Positions 54,969 through 64,000 of a DNA stretch of 64,000 nucleotides are shown here, in pieces. The stretch is taken from NCBI RefSeq assembly GCF_012641265.1, contig NZ_JABAHZ010000002.1, forward strand, positions 248,001 to 312,000, written 5' to 3'. The position numbers were made by a program, and so were the translations under genes. The notes below the pieces were generated by a model that ran no database searches, had not been told where the DNA came from, and was given only the letters and a program-made list of their open reading frames with translations. The DNA comes from Chitinophaga eiseniae (GTDB lineage Bacteria > Bacteroidota > Bacteroidia > Chitinophagales > Chitinophagaceae). Positions within the stretch are counted from its first letter, which is position 1; the number at the start of each line of letters is the position of its first letter.

Positions 54969-57323
54969 TTATTCTGCCTTTAAAGAATGTACAGGATTAG
55001 CCAATGCCGCTTTCACCGATTGATAACTTACCGTTACCATGGCGATCAATATAGCCACTACACCAGCCGCAATAAAAATCCAGGCCGACAAATCCGTATG
55101 ATAAGCGAACCCTGATAACCAGTTATTCATCAGGTACCAGCTCACCGGCGCGGCCAACAAAATGCCTAACAATACGGGTAACAGGAATTCCCGGGAAAGC
55201 AAGGTGGTCACACTCATGATGGATGCCCCTAATACCTTGCGGATACCAATCTCTTTCTTACGCTGCTCTGCAGTGAAAACGGACAACCCAAACAAACCAA
55301 TGCAGGAAATTAATACCGCCACGATAGCAAATATCTGCGCGAGCTTTTGCAGCATGGTTTCTGACCGATACATATTGTCGAATGCTTCATCCATGAAATG
55401 ATATTCTACCGGGTAACCAGGATTCATCCTGTCAAAGATCTTTTCTATCGATGCTACCTGCGCGGTCACATCTCCCTTGGCTAACCTTACCATCAGAAAG
55501 CTATTAACAGGCGTCAGCATCATCACCAGTGGCTTAATATTCTCGTGCATAGAACTGAAATGAAAATCCTTCACTACGCCTATAATCTTTCCATCACCAT
55601 TCCAGAAGGAAATTTTTCTGCCTATTGGATTGGTCATATTCATAATACGGGCAGCAGTTTCATTGATAACGTAGGTGCCGCTGTCGGTCGGAAAATCTTT
55701 CGAGAAAAACCGGCCTTCTTTCATACTCATTCCCATGGTAGCCAGGTAATCATATCCTACCTGGAGCGGTGCGGTACCCAGTACCAGCTTCTCAGGTTTA
55801 CCTTCCCAATCCAGGTCGGCGCTGGTTCCACCAATGGTAATGGGCAACGAACTACTATAAGTAAATGCCTTTACCTGGGGTAATTGCGCCAGCGACTGTT
55901 CAATCACTTTTTGTTTACCCAGGAAACTGTCTTCCAATGGTACATACAAAATATTTTCCCGTGCTACGCCTATATTACGATGGTAGATGTACCGCATCTG
56001 GTTATAAATAACGAGGCTACTCACAATGAATATAAAGGAGAGCACAAACTGCAGTACCACCAGGTTTTTACGGAACAGCGCAGCGCCGCCACCGGTACTT
56101 ACATCACCCTTCAGCACTTTTACCGGTAAAAACCGGGATAAAACAAAGGCAGGATAGCTACCGGCCAGCAAACCAGTTACTACAATTACCGATAACAATA
56201 ACAACATGTATCTGCCGGTTACCGGTAGGGTAAACGAGATATGTTTACCCGTAAAGTTATTGAAGACAGGCATCAGCAGCCATACCACCACTGCTGCCGA
56301 AAAGGCCGCAATAACACACATGAGTATAGCTTCGCCGGTAAACTGCAGGATCAGGGAAATCCGGGTAGCGCCCATAGATTTACGCACCCCTACTTCGCGG
56401 GCCCGTTTAGACGCCTGCGCAGTAGAAAGATTCATAAAATTAATACAGGCAATAGCCAATACTATCAACGCGGTAATCAAGAACAGGCGCACATATTCGA
56501 TACGTCCGCCGCTTACTTTTCCATTGTCGTATTTACCATACAGGTAAGTATCTTCAAAAGATTGTAACCAAACCTGGTTGGTATTATCTTTATTTTTGCT
56601 TCTATAGTACTGCTGCATCTTCGCCGTTAGCGGAGCTACATCAGTTCCGGGTTTCAGCACCATATAATTGTTAATAGAATGACTGCCAGGCTTCAGCAGC
56701 CAGGGATTTGCCTGTATAGTTAATGCCATCGGCATCACATAATCGAATCGAATGGAAGAATTAGTCGGCGCATCTTTAGCTACGCCGGTAACCTGTAAAC
56801 TCCGGCCATCTTCGAGGGAAATCATTTTCCCTACGGGGTCCTCGTTAGTAAAATATCGGCCGGCAACAGCTTCCGAAATCACGATAGCATTGGGTTGGGA
56901 AAGCACCGTACGTTTATCTCCCGACACCAGCGGAAAATCAAATTCTGTAAACAGGTTCCCAGTGGCATATATCACGTGCTTTCCCTGTACTTTGTTTGTA
57001 CCTGTTCTGTACAACAGGTTATCGTATGATTCCCTTACCTGTACATTAGCTGCTATTTCGGGAAACGTATGACTCAGGTCATCTCCCAGCACAACCGGCG
57101 TAGTGGTGAGGGTGCGAACGCCTCCCCAGTCGGCATTCACCGCCAGTAAATAAATATCCTTCCCCTTCTTGTGAAACTTGTCGAAGCTATATTCATCCAG
57201 CACCCAGCAAAGCAGAAACATACTTACCGCCATACCAAAGGCCAGCCCCGCAATATTGAGGGCGGCAAAAAACCGGCTTCTTGTCAGGTTTCTCCAGGCT
57301 ATGCGGAAATAGTTTCTAATCAT
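54969..57323 (-). CDS. Duplicated FtsX/MacB-type ABC permease, second of the array
   Basis: The 784-residue paralogue has coupling motifs EVGVRKSMGAT and EIGIRKVLGAS and a C-terminus ANPVHSLKAE. The first helix region is LTRSRFFAALNIAGLAFGMA and is followed by the D(E)YSFDKFHKKGKDIY motif shared by the whole group. It starts 2 bp after the stop of the first permease, so translation is coupled. Confidence 0.93.
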   Translation of the reverse strand: MIRNYFRIAWRNLTRSRFFAALNIAGLAFGMAVSMFLLCWVLDEYSFDKFHKKGKDIYLLAVNADWGGVRTLTTTPVVLGDDLSHTFPEIAANVQVRESYDNLLYRTGTNKVQGKHVIYATGNLFTEFDFPLVSGDKRTVLSQPNAIVISEAVAGRYFTNEDPVGKMISLEDGRSLQVTGVAKDAPTNSSIRFDYVMPMALTIQANPWLLKPGSHSINNYMVLKPGTDVAPLTAKMQQYYRSKNKDNTNQVWLQSFEDTYLYGKYDNGKVSGGRIEYVRLFLITALIVLAIACINFMNLSTAQASKRAREVGVRKSMGATRISLILQFTGEAILMCVIAAFSAAVVVWLLMPVFNNFTGKHISFTLPVTGRYMLLLLSVIVVTGLLAGSYPAFVLSRFLPVKVLKGDVSTGGGAALFRKNLVVLQFVLSFIFIVSSLVIYNQMRYIYHRNIGVARENILYVPLEDSFLGKQKVIEQSLAQLPQVKAFTYSSSLPITIGGTSADLDWEGKPEKLVLGTAPLQVGYDYLATMGMSMKEGRFFSKDFPTDSGTYVINETAARIMNMTNPIGRKISFWNGDGKIIGVVKDFHFSSMHENIKPLVMMLTPVNSFLMVRLAKGDVTAQVASIEKIFDRMNPGYPVEYHFMDEAFDNMYRSETMLQKLAQIFAIVAVLISCIGLFGLSVFTAEQRKKEIGIRKVLGASIMSVTTLLSREFLLPVLLGILLAAPVSWYLMNNWLSGFAYHTDLSAWIFIAAGVVAILIAMVTVSYQSVKAALANPVHSLKAE

Positions 57324-57325
57324 GA

Positions 57326-59734
57326 TTATTCAGATCTAAGTGATTTTACAGGATTCATTAAAGCTGCGCTTACTGATTGCAGGCTCACGGTACACCAGGC
57401 AATCAATATCACTGTAATGGCCGTGCAGGCAAACACCCACCATTCCAGGTGTATCCTGAAGGCAAAATGCTGCAGCCATTTTTCCATACCATACCAGGCA
57501 ATGGGTGAGGCAATGCAGATACCGATTAATACCAGTGTGAGAAAATCTTTCGATAACAACAGGGAGATATTGGCCACTGAGGCACCCAATACTTTTCGTA
57601 TACCAATTTCTTTGGTGCGCTGGCGGGAAATAAGCATGGATAAACCCAGTAAACCCATACAGGCAATGAAAATAGCCAGTCCCGAAAAAATTCCGAACAG
57701 CTTTCCCAGTACACGCTCGCTGGTATATTGTGCCTGTATGTCTTTTTCAACAAAAGTATAGTTTAAGGGTTCGTCAGGGATCATACTGCTCCATACTTCG
57801 TCTACATGTTTGAGCACGGCCTGTTGGTCGCCAGGGGCCAGGCGGAGAGTAATAATAGGAGACTCCGTTGTTTTCACCAGGTAAATAATGGGGTCTACCG
57901 GGGTACGCAGGTTGCGGAAATTAAAATCCTCCACCACTCCTACTATAGCGCCATGCCGCGACATATAACCGGGCCTCCATTCAATTCTTTTACCAACAGC
58001 ATCACCTTTAAATCCCAGCTGCCGGGCAGCAGCCATATTTATAATAAAAGCATCGGTGGAATCTGTAGCCATGGCCGGGTTAAAATCGCGGCCAGCCGCC
58101 AGCTTTATACCGGTAGTTTTAAGGAGATCAAAATCAGACTGGATGATACCAGCTACAAAAGCCTCTTTGTCGTTGCCTCCTTCATGCACAACCGGGTTAT
58201 TGTTAAATACGCCGTTACCCATAAGGATATTATGCCTGGAAGCTGCCTGTACTCCAGACAATCGTAGAAAGGATGATTTCAGCAGGTCAGCTTTAGATAA
58301 ATCTGTATCCGACAAGTATACATTCACGAGTTGCTCCTTATCAAAGCCCAGGTTCTTCTTCTGCCAGAAACGCAACTGCGAGTATACCACTACCGTGGCT
58401 ATAATCAGGGCTACCGCAATGGCGAACTGTGCCACCACCAGGCCCCTTCTGACTAATATCCTGGATCCGGAGGCAATGAAATTTCCTTTCAGTACTTTCA
58501 CCGGGATAAGGCCCGACAGGTACAACGCCGGATAGCTGCCGGCAATCAAACCTACTACCAGTACCAGCAACACCAGGGCTATATATAATACAGAATCGGT
58601 TGCATTGAACAACGACAGGCTTTTACCGGTAACGCTGTTAAAGATGGGCATCAGCATTGCCGCTGCCAGCAATGCCAACAGGAAGGATATAGCTGTAATC
58701 AGCAATGATTCGGTGAGAAATTGATAAATAAGACTCCTCCTTTCTGCACCCAGTGCCTTGCGTAATCCTACTTCCCTGGCTCTTTCATGCGCGCGGGCAG
58801 TAGTCAGGTTCATAAAGTTGATGCAGGCAATTAACACCAGGAAAGCAGCAATAACAATATATAACCAGATCAGCGGCGTTTCGTCCACAATTCCCTTATC
58901 GCCACGTGGGTGCAGATGTACGTTTTTCAAGGGTTGTAAGTGCAGGGAAAATTTAATTCCTTTTCTGGCAAGTAAACCACTGAGGTAGTGGTTTACAAAG
59001 TCTTTCAACTCAGGCGCCAGCTTAGCAGGATCCGTATGATCCGCCAGCTGTACATAGGTAACAGTATTGCTGAACATAAACCATTGATGCTCTATGTCGT
59101 CATTCGCCTTATTCGATTCTGCTACCAGGGTAGCAAACGACATCACCATGCCCATTTTCAGATCGGTATTGTCGGGCATATCTTTCGCCACACCAGTAAC
59201 CGTACAAACGAAATTAGCCACCTTCATGGGTTTGCCCATAGGCGACTCATTTCCAAAGTACTTCCTGGCAGCCGATTGGGTGAGTACAATACTATAAGGT
59301 TCTTTCAGTACAGTAGCCGCATTGCCCTCTATCAAAGGATAGTTAAAAACCTGGAAAAAACCTGCATCCGCATAGCCTGCATTCTCATCCCAGATCTTCT
59401 TATCTCCAACGGTAACCAATAAACTTCCAGGAGCATTAATACGCACGGCCTCCCTGATGCTACTGATATCTTTTTTTAGATTAGGCGCCAACGGAAACTG
59501 CGTACTGGCATCATAATCTGTGGTACCGGCGCTGGAACGGGTAGTTTCTGTAGTAACCCTGTAAATATTTTCAGGATGATGATGAAATGTATCAAAACTC
59601 AACTCATCACGCACATACAGTACAATCAACATACAACAAGCCATGCCAACGGTTAATCCGGCAACATTGATGACTGTAATAAATTTGTGACGCTGCAAAT
59701 GACGGGCAGCGATTTTGAAATAACTCCGAAGCAT
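57326..59734 (-). CDS. Duplicated FtsX/MacB-type ABC permease, first of the array
   Basis: The 802-residue paralogue has coupling motifs EVGLRKALGAE and EIGIRKVLGAS and a C-terminus MNPVKSLRSE. The first periplasmic domain begins after DELSFDTFHHHPENIYRVT. It is the first permease after the normal ATPase (29 bp), so the ATPase-permease 1 pair is the most likely core unit of the exporter. The following permease starts 2 bp later. Substrates of such Bacteroidota systems are not known; antimicrobial peptides, lipids and lipoproteins are handled by related MacB, LolCE and BceB proteins. Confidence 0.93.
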   Translation of the reverse strand: MLRSYFKIAARHLQRHKFITVINVAGLTVGMACCMLIVLYVRDELSFDTFHHHPENIYRVTTETTRSSAGTTDYDASTQFPLAPNLKKDISSIREAVRINAPGSLLVTVGDKKIWDENAGYADAGFFQVFNYPLIEGNAATVLKEPYSIVLTQSAARKYFGNESPMGKPMKVANFVCTVTGVAKDMPDNTDLKMGMVMSFATLVAESNKANDDIEHQWFMFSNTVTYVQLADHTDPAKLAPELKDFVNHYLSGLLARKGIKFSLHLQPLKNVHLHPRGDKGIVDETPLIWLYIVIAAFLVLIACINFMNLTTARAHERAREVGLRKALGAERRSLIYQFLTESLLITAISFLLALLAAAMLMPIFNSVTGKSLSLFNATDSVLYIALVLLVLVVGLIAGSYPALYLSGLIPVKVLKGNFIASGSRILVRRGLVVAQFAIAVALIIATVVVYSQLRFWQKKNLGFDKEQLVNVYLSDTDLSKADLLKSSFLRLSGVQAASRHNILMGNGVFNNNPVVHEGGNDKEAFVAGIIQSDFDLLKTTGIKLAAGRDFNPAMATDSTDAFIINMAAARQLGFKGDAVGKRIEWRPGYMSRHGAIVGVVEDFNFRNLRTPVDPIIYLVKTTESPIITLRLAPGDQQAVLKHVDEVWSSMIPDEPLNYTFVEKDIQAQYTSERVLGKLFGIFSGLAIFIACMGLLGLSMLISRQRTKEIGIRKVLGASVANISLLLSKDFLTLVLIGICIASPIAWYGMEKWLQHFAFRIHLEWWVFACTAITVILIAWCTVSLQSVSAALMNPVKSLRSE

Positions 59735-59763
59735 TATAATGTGGTTTTAGAATGGCGAAAAAA

Positions 59764-60453
59764 TCACACGTGAAATTGCTCCTTGATATTTTCTGTTACT
59801 ACTCTTCCATCAAACAGGTTAACAATACGGTGGGCAAACCCTGCGTCATAGGGCGAGTGCGTTACCATGATCAACGTAGTGCCCGCATTATTCAGCTCCT
59901 GCAACAGTTTCATTACCTCTTCTCCGTTGGTGGAATCCAGGTTACCTGTAGGCTCATCCGCCAGTATCAGGTTGGGTTTAGCTACTACCGCACGGGCTAT
60001 AGCCACCCTTTGTTGCTGACCACCAGACAGTTGCTGCGGGAAGTGATTACGGCGATGCATAATGTTCATACGCTCCAGCACTTCTTCTACTTTTCCTTTT
60101 CTTTCTGCTGCCGGCACTTTCAGGTATAATAGTGGCAACTCCACATTTTCGTAAACTGTTAACTCATCAATCAGGTTAAAGCTCTGGAATACAAAGCCAA
60201 TAGAGCCTTTACGAAGCTGCGCCCTTTGCCTTTCACTCATACGCGCTACTTCCTTATCCCAGAAATGGTATTCTCCATCACTCGGGTTATCTAATAAACC
60301 TAAAATATTCAATAAAGTAGATTTACCACATCCGGATGGACCCATGATGGCAACAAATTCTCCATCCTGTATTTCCATGTTAATACCATTGAGGGCAGTG
60401 GTTTCTACCTCTTCTGTTGTAAACAGCTTCTGCAAGTTAACAGTACGTATCAT
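59764..60453 (-). CDS. ABC transporter ATP-binding protein, MacB/LolD type
   Basis: The 229-residue ATPase has all standard motifs: Walker A GPSGCGKS (38-45), Q-loop FVFQ (Gln90), signature LSGGQQQRV (142-150), Walker B LILADEP, D-loop NLD (171-173) and H-loop VTHS (His199). It powers type VII (mechanotransmission) ABC exporters of the MacB class. It lies between the first adaptor gene (47 bp) and the first permease gene (29 bp). It is closely related to the second ATPase at 44546, which has lost the Arg and Asp mentioned above. Confidence 0.95.
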   Translation of the reverse strand: MIRTVNLQKLFTTEEVETTALNGINMEIQDGEFVAIMGPSGCGKSTLLNILGLLDNPSDGEYHFWDKEVARMSERQRAQLRKGSIGFVFQSFNLIDELTVYENVELPLLYLKVPAAERKGKVEEVLERMNIMHRRNHFPQQLSGGQQQRVAIARAVVAKPNLILADEPTGNLDSTNGEEVMKLLQELNNAGTTLIMVTHSPYDAGFAHRIVNLFDGRVVTENIKEQFHV

Positions 60454-60500
60454 ACCTGTAGTTTGTTTTTTAATACTAGTTTATGTAAAATGGATGATGC

Positions 60501-61748
60501 TTAAAAAGATAAAACGTCTTTATTTCCAAAGTTTTCGTAGGATGAAGTGATTACCTGGTCGCCGGGTTGTAATCCTTCCAGTACCTCAAAATACAAAGGA
60601 TTTTTTCTGCCAAGTGAAATATTCCGTTTAACAGCACGCTTACCGCTTTTGTCTACTACGTATACCCAGTTACCACCGGTATCAGAGAAGAAACCTCCCA
60701 GCGGTAACAGCGTAGCTTCTGCGGACTTACCCAGCACCAGGCGGATAGGAGAGGATTGTCCACGGCGGATCCCTTCAGGTGTGTTTTTTTCGAAATTCAT
60801 ATCAGCCTGAAAACGACCGCTTTTTACTTCCGGATATACTTTGGTAACCACCATATCATAGGTTTTTCCATCAAATTCGAAAGATGCTTTCAAACCGGCA
60901 AATACCTGGGAAACATAATGTTCATCGATATCTGCACGTAGCTTAAACCCATTCAGGTCATCGATCTGGCCAATGTTCTGGCCGGCGGTAATGCTGGACC
61001 CTACTTCTACGTCGATAGAAGATAATTGTCCCGACACAGGAGCCCTTACAATCAGGCTGTTCAGGTTTTCCCTCATCAGCTCCAGGTTGTGCTGGGTACG
61101 GGCCAGGGTCCCTTCCAGCTGCGTAATCTGCATCTTGGCGTTGTCTTGCTGGTATTTCTGTGACTGTAACTGGATATCTTTCTGGCGCAGTAAGCCTTCC
61201 AACTCAAATTTATTCTTATTAAACTCCTGGCGGGCGACTATCTTTTCTTCTACCAGCTGTTTGTTACGATCATATAAATCCTGTGCAGCAGCAATTTTCG
61301 CGTCTATATCGGAAATTGATTGCTGCATGGTAAATTCCTGTTGACGGATATTTAACCGGGTATTCTGCAGTTCATTACGTAAACGGTAGATCTCTGTTTC
61401 GTGGTTAACAAAGTCCATCATCATATGCTGGTTGTCCAGCCGTAAAATAGAGTCCCCCTCCTTTACCATGCTACCTCCATCCAGGTATTTACGACTTACA
61501 TATCCGCCTTCAATGGCATCCAGGCGGATGGTCTTCAATGGCATTACTACCGCGGTAACCGCAATATATACGTCAAAAGTGCCTTTTTTTACTGGAGAGA
61601 TAGTGATCTTATCTTTTTCTACATTGAGGGTAGCGCGGTGGTCGGCGAAAATCAGCGTATATAATAGCAACATAGCTACCGCTGCTCCACCACCAATCAT
61701 CATGATGCGCTTTCTATTCCAAAACTTCTTTTCTATTTTTCTGTCCAT
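60501..61748 (-). CDS. Periplasmic adaptor (HlyD-type), first gene of the export locus
   Basis: The 415-residue protein has a cytoplasmic basic start, a membrane helix (about 15-35), and HlyD-type domains: lipoyl halves around VSRKYLDGGSMVKEGDSIL and VRAPVSGQLSSIDVEVGSS, and between them a long coiled-coil hairpin (about 115-225, rich in Gln/Leu). A beta-barrel region follows. It is the first gene after the sigma-54-like promoter and the divergent regulator, so it heads the transcript of adaptor, ATPase and six permeases. Confidence 0.93.
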   Translation of the reverse strand: MDRKIEKKFWNRKRIMMIGGGAAVAMLLLYTLIFADHRATLNVEKDKITISPVKKGTFDVYIAVTAVVMPLKTIRLDAIEGGYVSRKYLDGGSMVKEGDSILRLDNQHMMMDFVNHETEIYRLRNELQNTRLNIRQQEFTMQQSISDIDAKIAAAQDLYDRNKQLVEEKIVARQEFNKNKFELEGLLRQKDIQLQSQKYQQDNAKMQITQLEGTLARTQHNLELMRENLNSLIVRAPVSGQLSSIDVEVGSSITAGQNIGQIDDLNGFKLRADIDEHYVSQVFAGLKASFEFDGKTYDMVVTKVYPEVKSGRFQADMNFEKNTPEGIRRGQSSPIRLVLGKSAEATLLPLGGFFSDTGGNWVYVVDKSGKRAVKRNISLGRKNPLYFEVLEGLQPGDQVITSSYENFGNKDVLSF

Positions 61749-61781
61749 GTTATTTTAGCGAAAAGTTTGCTGAACCCAGAA

Positions 61782-61799
61782 AGTCAATCCACATGCCAA
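61782..61799 (-). promoter_or_regulatory. Sigma-54-like -24/-12 promoter of the export locus
   Basis: The minus strand reads TTGGCATGTGGATTGACT. This matches the TTGGCAC/TG block of the -24 element and the TTG of the -12 element with correct spacing (GG-N10-GA). The invariant GC at -12 is GA here, so it is one step off consensus. The expected start is near 61772, 24 nt before the adaptor ATG. Confidence 0.55.
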
Positions 61800-61852
61800 A
61801 GCGTAAAACGCTCTACCAGCAATAGATCCATGGAATGCCCCCTAAAAAAAAC

Positions 61853-61889
61853 GTCCTTTGTCGGACAAGGGGTGTCCATAATCGGACAC
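61853..61889. promoter_or_regulatory. Two tandem activator sites GTCC-N6-GGAC
   Basis: GTCC-N6-GGAC at 61853-61866 and GTGTCC-N6-GGACAC at 61872-61889 are inverted repeats of identical spacing, with centres exactly 21 bp (two helical turns) apart. They lie about 87 and 108 bp upstream of the predicted sigma-54 start, the usual distance for NtrC-type enhancer sites, and just upstream of the regulator gene itself. Confidence 0.65.
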
Positions 61890-61973
61890 TTTTAAAAGTT
61901 CATGAAATTAGCTGTGGCTTTGAAAGAATCTTTGTTTAATATTGTCACCTATTCACTTACGCATATGATTAAC

Positions 61974-63314
61974 ATGCAACCAGCTAAGATTTTAATTGTA
62001 GATGATGATGTAGACGTTTTACGTGCCGCACGCCTGTTATTGAAAAGACATTTTGAACAGGTTGATTTTGAGAAGAATCCGCAAAAAATCCCCTACCTCG
62101 TATCCAATTTTGACTACGATGTAATTCTGCTTGATATGAACTTCACCCGCGACCTTAGCAGCGGGAAAGAAGGCTTCGAGTGGCTGGACCGGATACTGGA
62201 TATCAAACCAGAAACGGCAGTGGTATTGTTTACCGCCTATGGCGATGTGGAAATGGCCGTGAGGGCTATTAAAGCCGGGGCCGTCGACTTTGTACTCAAA
62301 CCCTGGGAAAACGAAAAGTTACTGGCCACCATTCAGAACGCCTACAATAAAAGAGTAGCAGGACAAGATAAACCGGCTGCCGCACTTCACCATCCCGGCA
62401 ACCAGATCATCGGCAAAAGCCCGGCTATGCTGGCCGTTTTCGATACCGTATCCAGGGTAGCCGCCACCGATGCCAATATCCTGATCCTGGGAGAAAATGG
62501 TACCGGTAAAGATATGCTGGCCCGGCAAATACACGCACAATCCAATCGTAATAATAAACCGTTCGTTAGCGTAGACCTGGGCGCCATCAGCGAAACCCTC
62601 TTTGAAAGCGAATTGTTTGGCCACGTGAAAGGGGCCTTCACCGATGCCCGCGAAGACCGCAACGGCCGCTTCGAAGAAGCCAACGGAGGTACTATCTTTC
62701 TCGACGAAATCGGAAATATCTCTATCCCCTTCCAGGCCAAACTGCTGACCGTTTTGCAAAACCGGTCTGTTACCAAAGTAGGTTCCAATAAAAATATACC
62801 CATAGACGTTAGACTCGTCTGCGCTACCAACCGCAACATACAGCATCTGGCAGCCCAACACCTGTTCAGACAGGATTTGCTCTACCGCATCAACACCATC
62901 GAAATACACCTGCCCCCACTGAGAGAACGTGTAGAAGATATTATTCCATTGGCAGAACATTTTATGCAACTATACCGCGACAAATACAAACGCCCGGTAA
63001 ATAGTATGCATGACTCACTGGTTACCCAGCTGCAGCGATACGACTGGCCCGGTAATATCCGTGAATTACAACATGCCATTGAAAGGGCCGTTATTCTTTC
63101 CCAGGGAAAAACATTACAACCCAAAGATGTATTTGTAAAAACTAACAATAACGCCGATCAAGCCATGGACACCGGCTACAACCTGGAAGAAATGGAACGC
63201 AATATCATTTCCCAGGCTATGAAAAAATGTAATGGCAACATCACAGAAGCCGCCAGGGAACTAGGATTAAGCAGGGCCGCACTCTATAGAAGACTTGAAA
63301 AATATAATCTGTAG
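61974..63314 (+). CDS. Sigma-54-dependent response regulator of the export locus
   Basis: From the ATG at 61974 the product is 446 residues: a receiver (Asp54 in ILLDMNFTRD, with a longer loop after it), an AAA+ domain with Walker A GENGTGKD (173-180), the sigma-54 loop as GAFTDA (220-225, Asp in place of Gly) and Walker B region [11 protein letters not shown], and a C-terminal Fis-type helix-turn-helix (ITEAARELGLSRAALYRRL). The frame is open from 61902, but the first 24 residues are unlike family N-termini. It is divergent from the exporter genes and followed by a sensor kinase gene 12 bp later, so it is the likely activator. Confidence 0.93.
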   Translation: MQPAKILIVDDDVDVLRAARLLLKRHFEQVDFEKNPQKIPYLVSNFDYDVILLDMNFTRDLSSGKEGFEWLDRILDIKPETAVVLFTAYGDVEMAVRAIKAGAVDFVLKPWENEKLLATIQNAYNKRVAGQDKPAAALHHPGNQIIGKSPAMLAVFDTVSRVAATDANILILGENGTGKDMLARQIHAQSNRNNKPFVSVDLGAISETLFESELFGHVKGAFTDAREDRNGRFEEANGGTIFLDEIGNISIPFQAKLLTVLQNRSVTKVGSNKNIPIDVRLVCATNRNIQHLAAQHLFRQDLLYRINTIEIHLPPLRERVEDIIPLAEHFMQLYRDKYKRPVNSMHDSLVTQLQRYDWPGNIRELQHAIERAVILSQGKTLQPKDVFVKTNNNADQAMDTGYNLEEMERNIISQAMKKCNGNITEAARELGLSRAALYRRLEKYNL

Positions 63315-63326
63315 CCACCGCGCCAC

Positions 63327-64000
63327 ATGAATCGCTTCAGTATCAATATCGGGTTAAGGGTTATCCTGCTGGCAATTTCCATAGCAGGGGCCATCTGGCT
63401 GTATATGCACAATATGCAGCCCCTGTCTTTTTTGCTGACGCCCATGGTATTACTGCAGTTATATGGCATTTACTATTACCTGAACAGGATTAACCGGAAG
63501 CTGACCCTGTTCCTGGAATCTATACGGTATGAAGATTTTTCTATCCGCTTCAGCGCCGACAACAAACTGGGCAAAAGCTTCAGCATGCTCAATCACCAGT
63601 TTAACGAAGTGCTGGAAGCCTTCCGTCAAACCAGGGCGGAAAAGGAGGCCAATCTCAAATACATCGACACCATTGTACAACACATCAGTATCGGTGTATT
63701 GTCTTTCGACACAGAAGGCAAAATAGAATTGATCAACCCCGCCGCCTTCCGGTTGATGGGCATCTACCGGCTCAGGAATATTCATGAATTGAAAACCGTA
63801 CACCCCGGACTGGCAGAGCTCCTGATGGAACTGCCCTCCGGCAATAAAACCCTGTATGCCACCAGGCAGGAACAACAGCTCTCAATACACGCGGCTACTG
63901 TACGGTTACAAGGACGGCTGGTAAAGCTCATCTCCATACAAAACATCCATTCTGAACTCCAGAAAAAAGAACTCGAAGCCTGGCAAAACCTGACGAAAAT
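63327..64000 (+). CDS. Membrane sensor histidine kinase, cut by the window end
   Basis: The frame is open from the ATG at 63327 to the end of the window (at least 224 residues). Two membrane helices (about 8-28 and 33-51) are joined by a very short periplasmic loop, so an intramembrane or envelope signal is likely. A HAMP-like linker follows, then a PAS-like domain (about 110-200, HISIGVLSFDTEGKIELINP). The kinase domain lies beyond the window. The gene starts 12 bp after the regulator, forming a kinase/regulator pair for the exporter. Confidence 0.88.
   Translation, partial: MNRFSINIGLRVILLAISIAGAIWLYMHNMQPLSFLLTPMVLLQLYGIYYYLNRINRKLTLFLESIRYEDFSIRFSADNKLGKSFSMLNHQFNEVLEAFRQTRAEKEANLKYIDTIVQHISIGVLSFDTEGKIELINPAAFRLMGIYRLRNIHELKTVHPGLAELLMELPSGNKTLYATRQEQQLSIHAATVRLQGRLVKLISIQNIHSELQKKELEAWQNLTK

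Overview
The window looks like chromosomal DNA of a Chitinophaga-like member of the Bacteroidota. Evidence: promoter boxes of the TTTG-N19/20-TAnnTTTG type used by the Bacteroidota primary sigma factor, A-rich start regions without strong Shine-Dalgarno sequences, a Rho factor with a long charged insert, lineage-typical families (DUF4290, DUF5522, IPExxxVDY-like protein, duplicated FtsX-type permeases) and many sensor kinases. No transposase, integrase, phage gene or CRISPR array was seen.

1-12 kb is mostly housekeeping: an HdeD-like membrane protein, M28 peptidase, rpiB, tatC, a CNNM/CBS membrane protein, gmk, murA (Asp in place of the usual catalytic Cys) and a DUF4290 gene, all on the minus strand; then an SDR, an alpha/beta hydrolase, a tryptophan 2,3-dioxygenase and an Lrp/AsnC regulator. 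At 12.0-12.4 kb lies a small non-coding locus: a good promoter, a tRNA-like gene with a canonical 7-bp acceptor and 5-bp T arm but a 74-nt variable region, a rho-independent terminator, and then a 45-bp near-perfect inverted repeat that has a relative at 41.6 kb.

12.4-26 kb holds trmB, DUF5522, an alkyltransferase-like protein lacking the acceptor Cys, phhB, a LytS/LytTR pair, a TetR regulator next to a small beta-barrel protein, rho, asnS, an orphan ExbD, a 2-oxoglutarate/Fe(II) oxygenase and a chromate-transporter homologue. 26-32 kb holds an NtrC-type regulator, the Ku-LigD end-joining operon, a DUF892 ferritin-like stress protein and small unknowns. 32.5-39.8 kb is a dense signalling cluster: a CHASE3 kinase, a receiver-PAS-kinase hybrid, an NtrC-type regulator, a lone receiver and a large glycosyltransferase with an extra C-terminal domain.

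40.5-64 kb is dominated by one giant minus-strand export locus: an adaptor (HlyD type), an ABC ATPase, six consecutive paralogous FtsX/MacB-type permeases, a second ABC ATPase, a TolC-type outer-membrane protein and a second adaptor, followed by gpsA. Divergently transcribed from its first gene is an NtrC-type regulator and a membrane sensor kinase cut by the window end. The intergenic region between them carries a sigma-54-like -24/-12 element and two copies of GTCC-N6-GGAC spaced 21 bp apart about 90-110 bp upstream of the predicted start. This suggests that the kinase/regulator pair switches on the whole multi-permease export system. Together with the tRNA-like gene, this is the most interesting content of the window.
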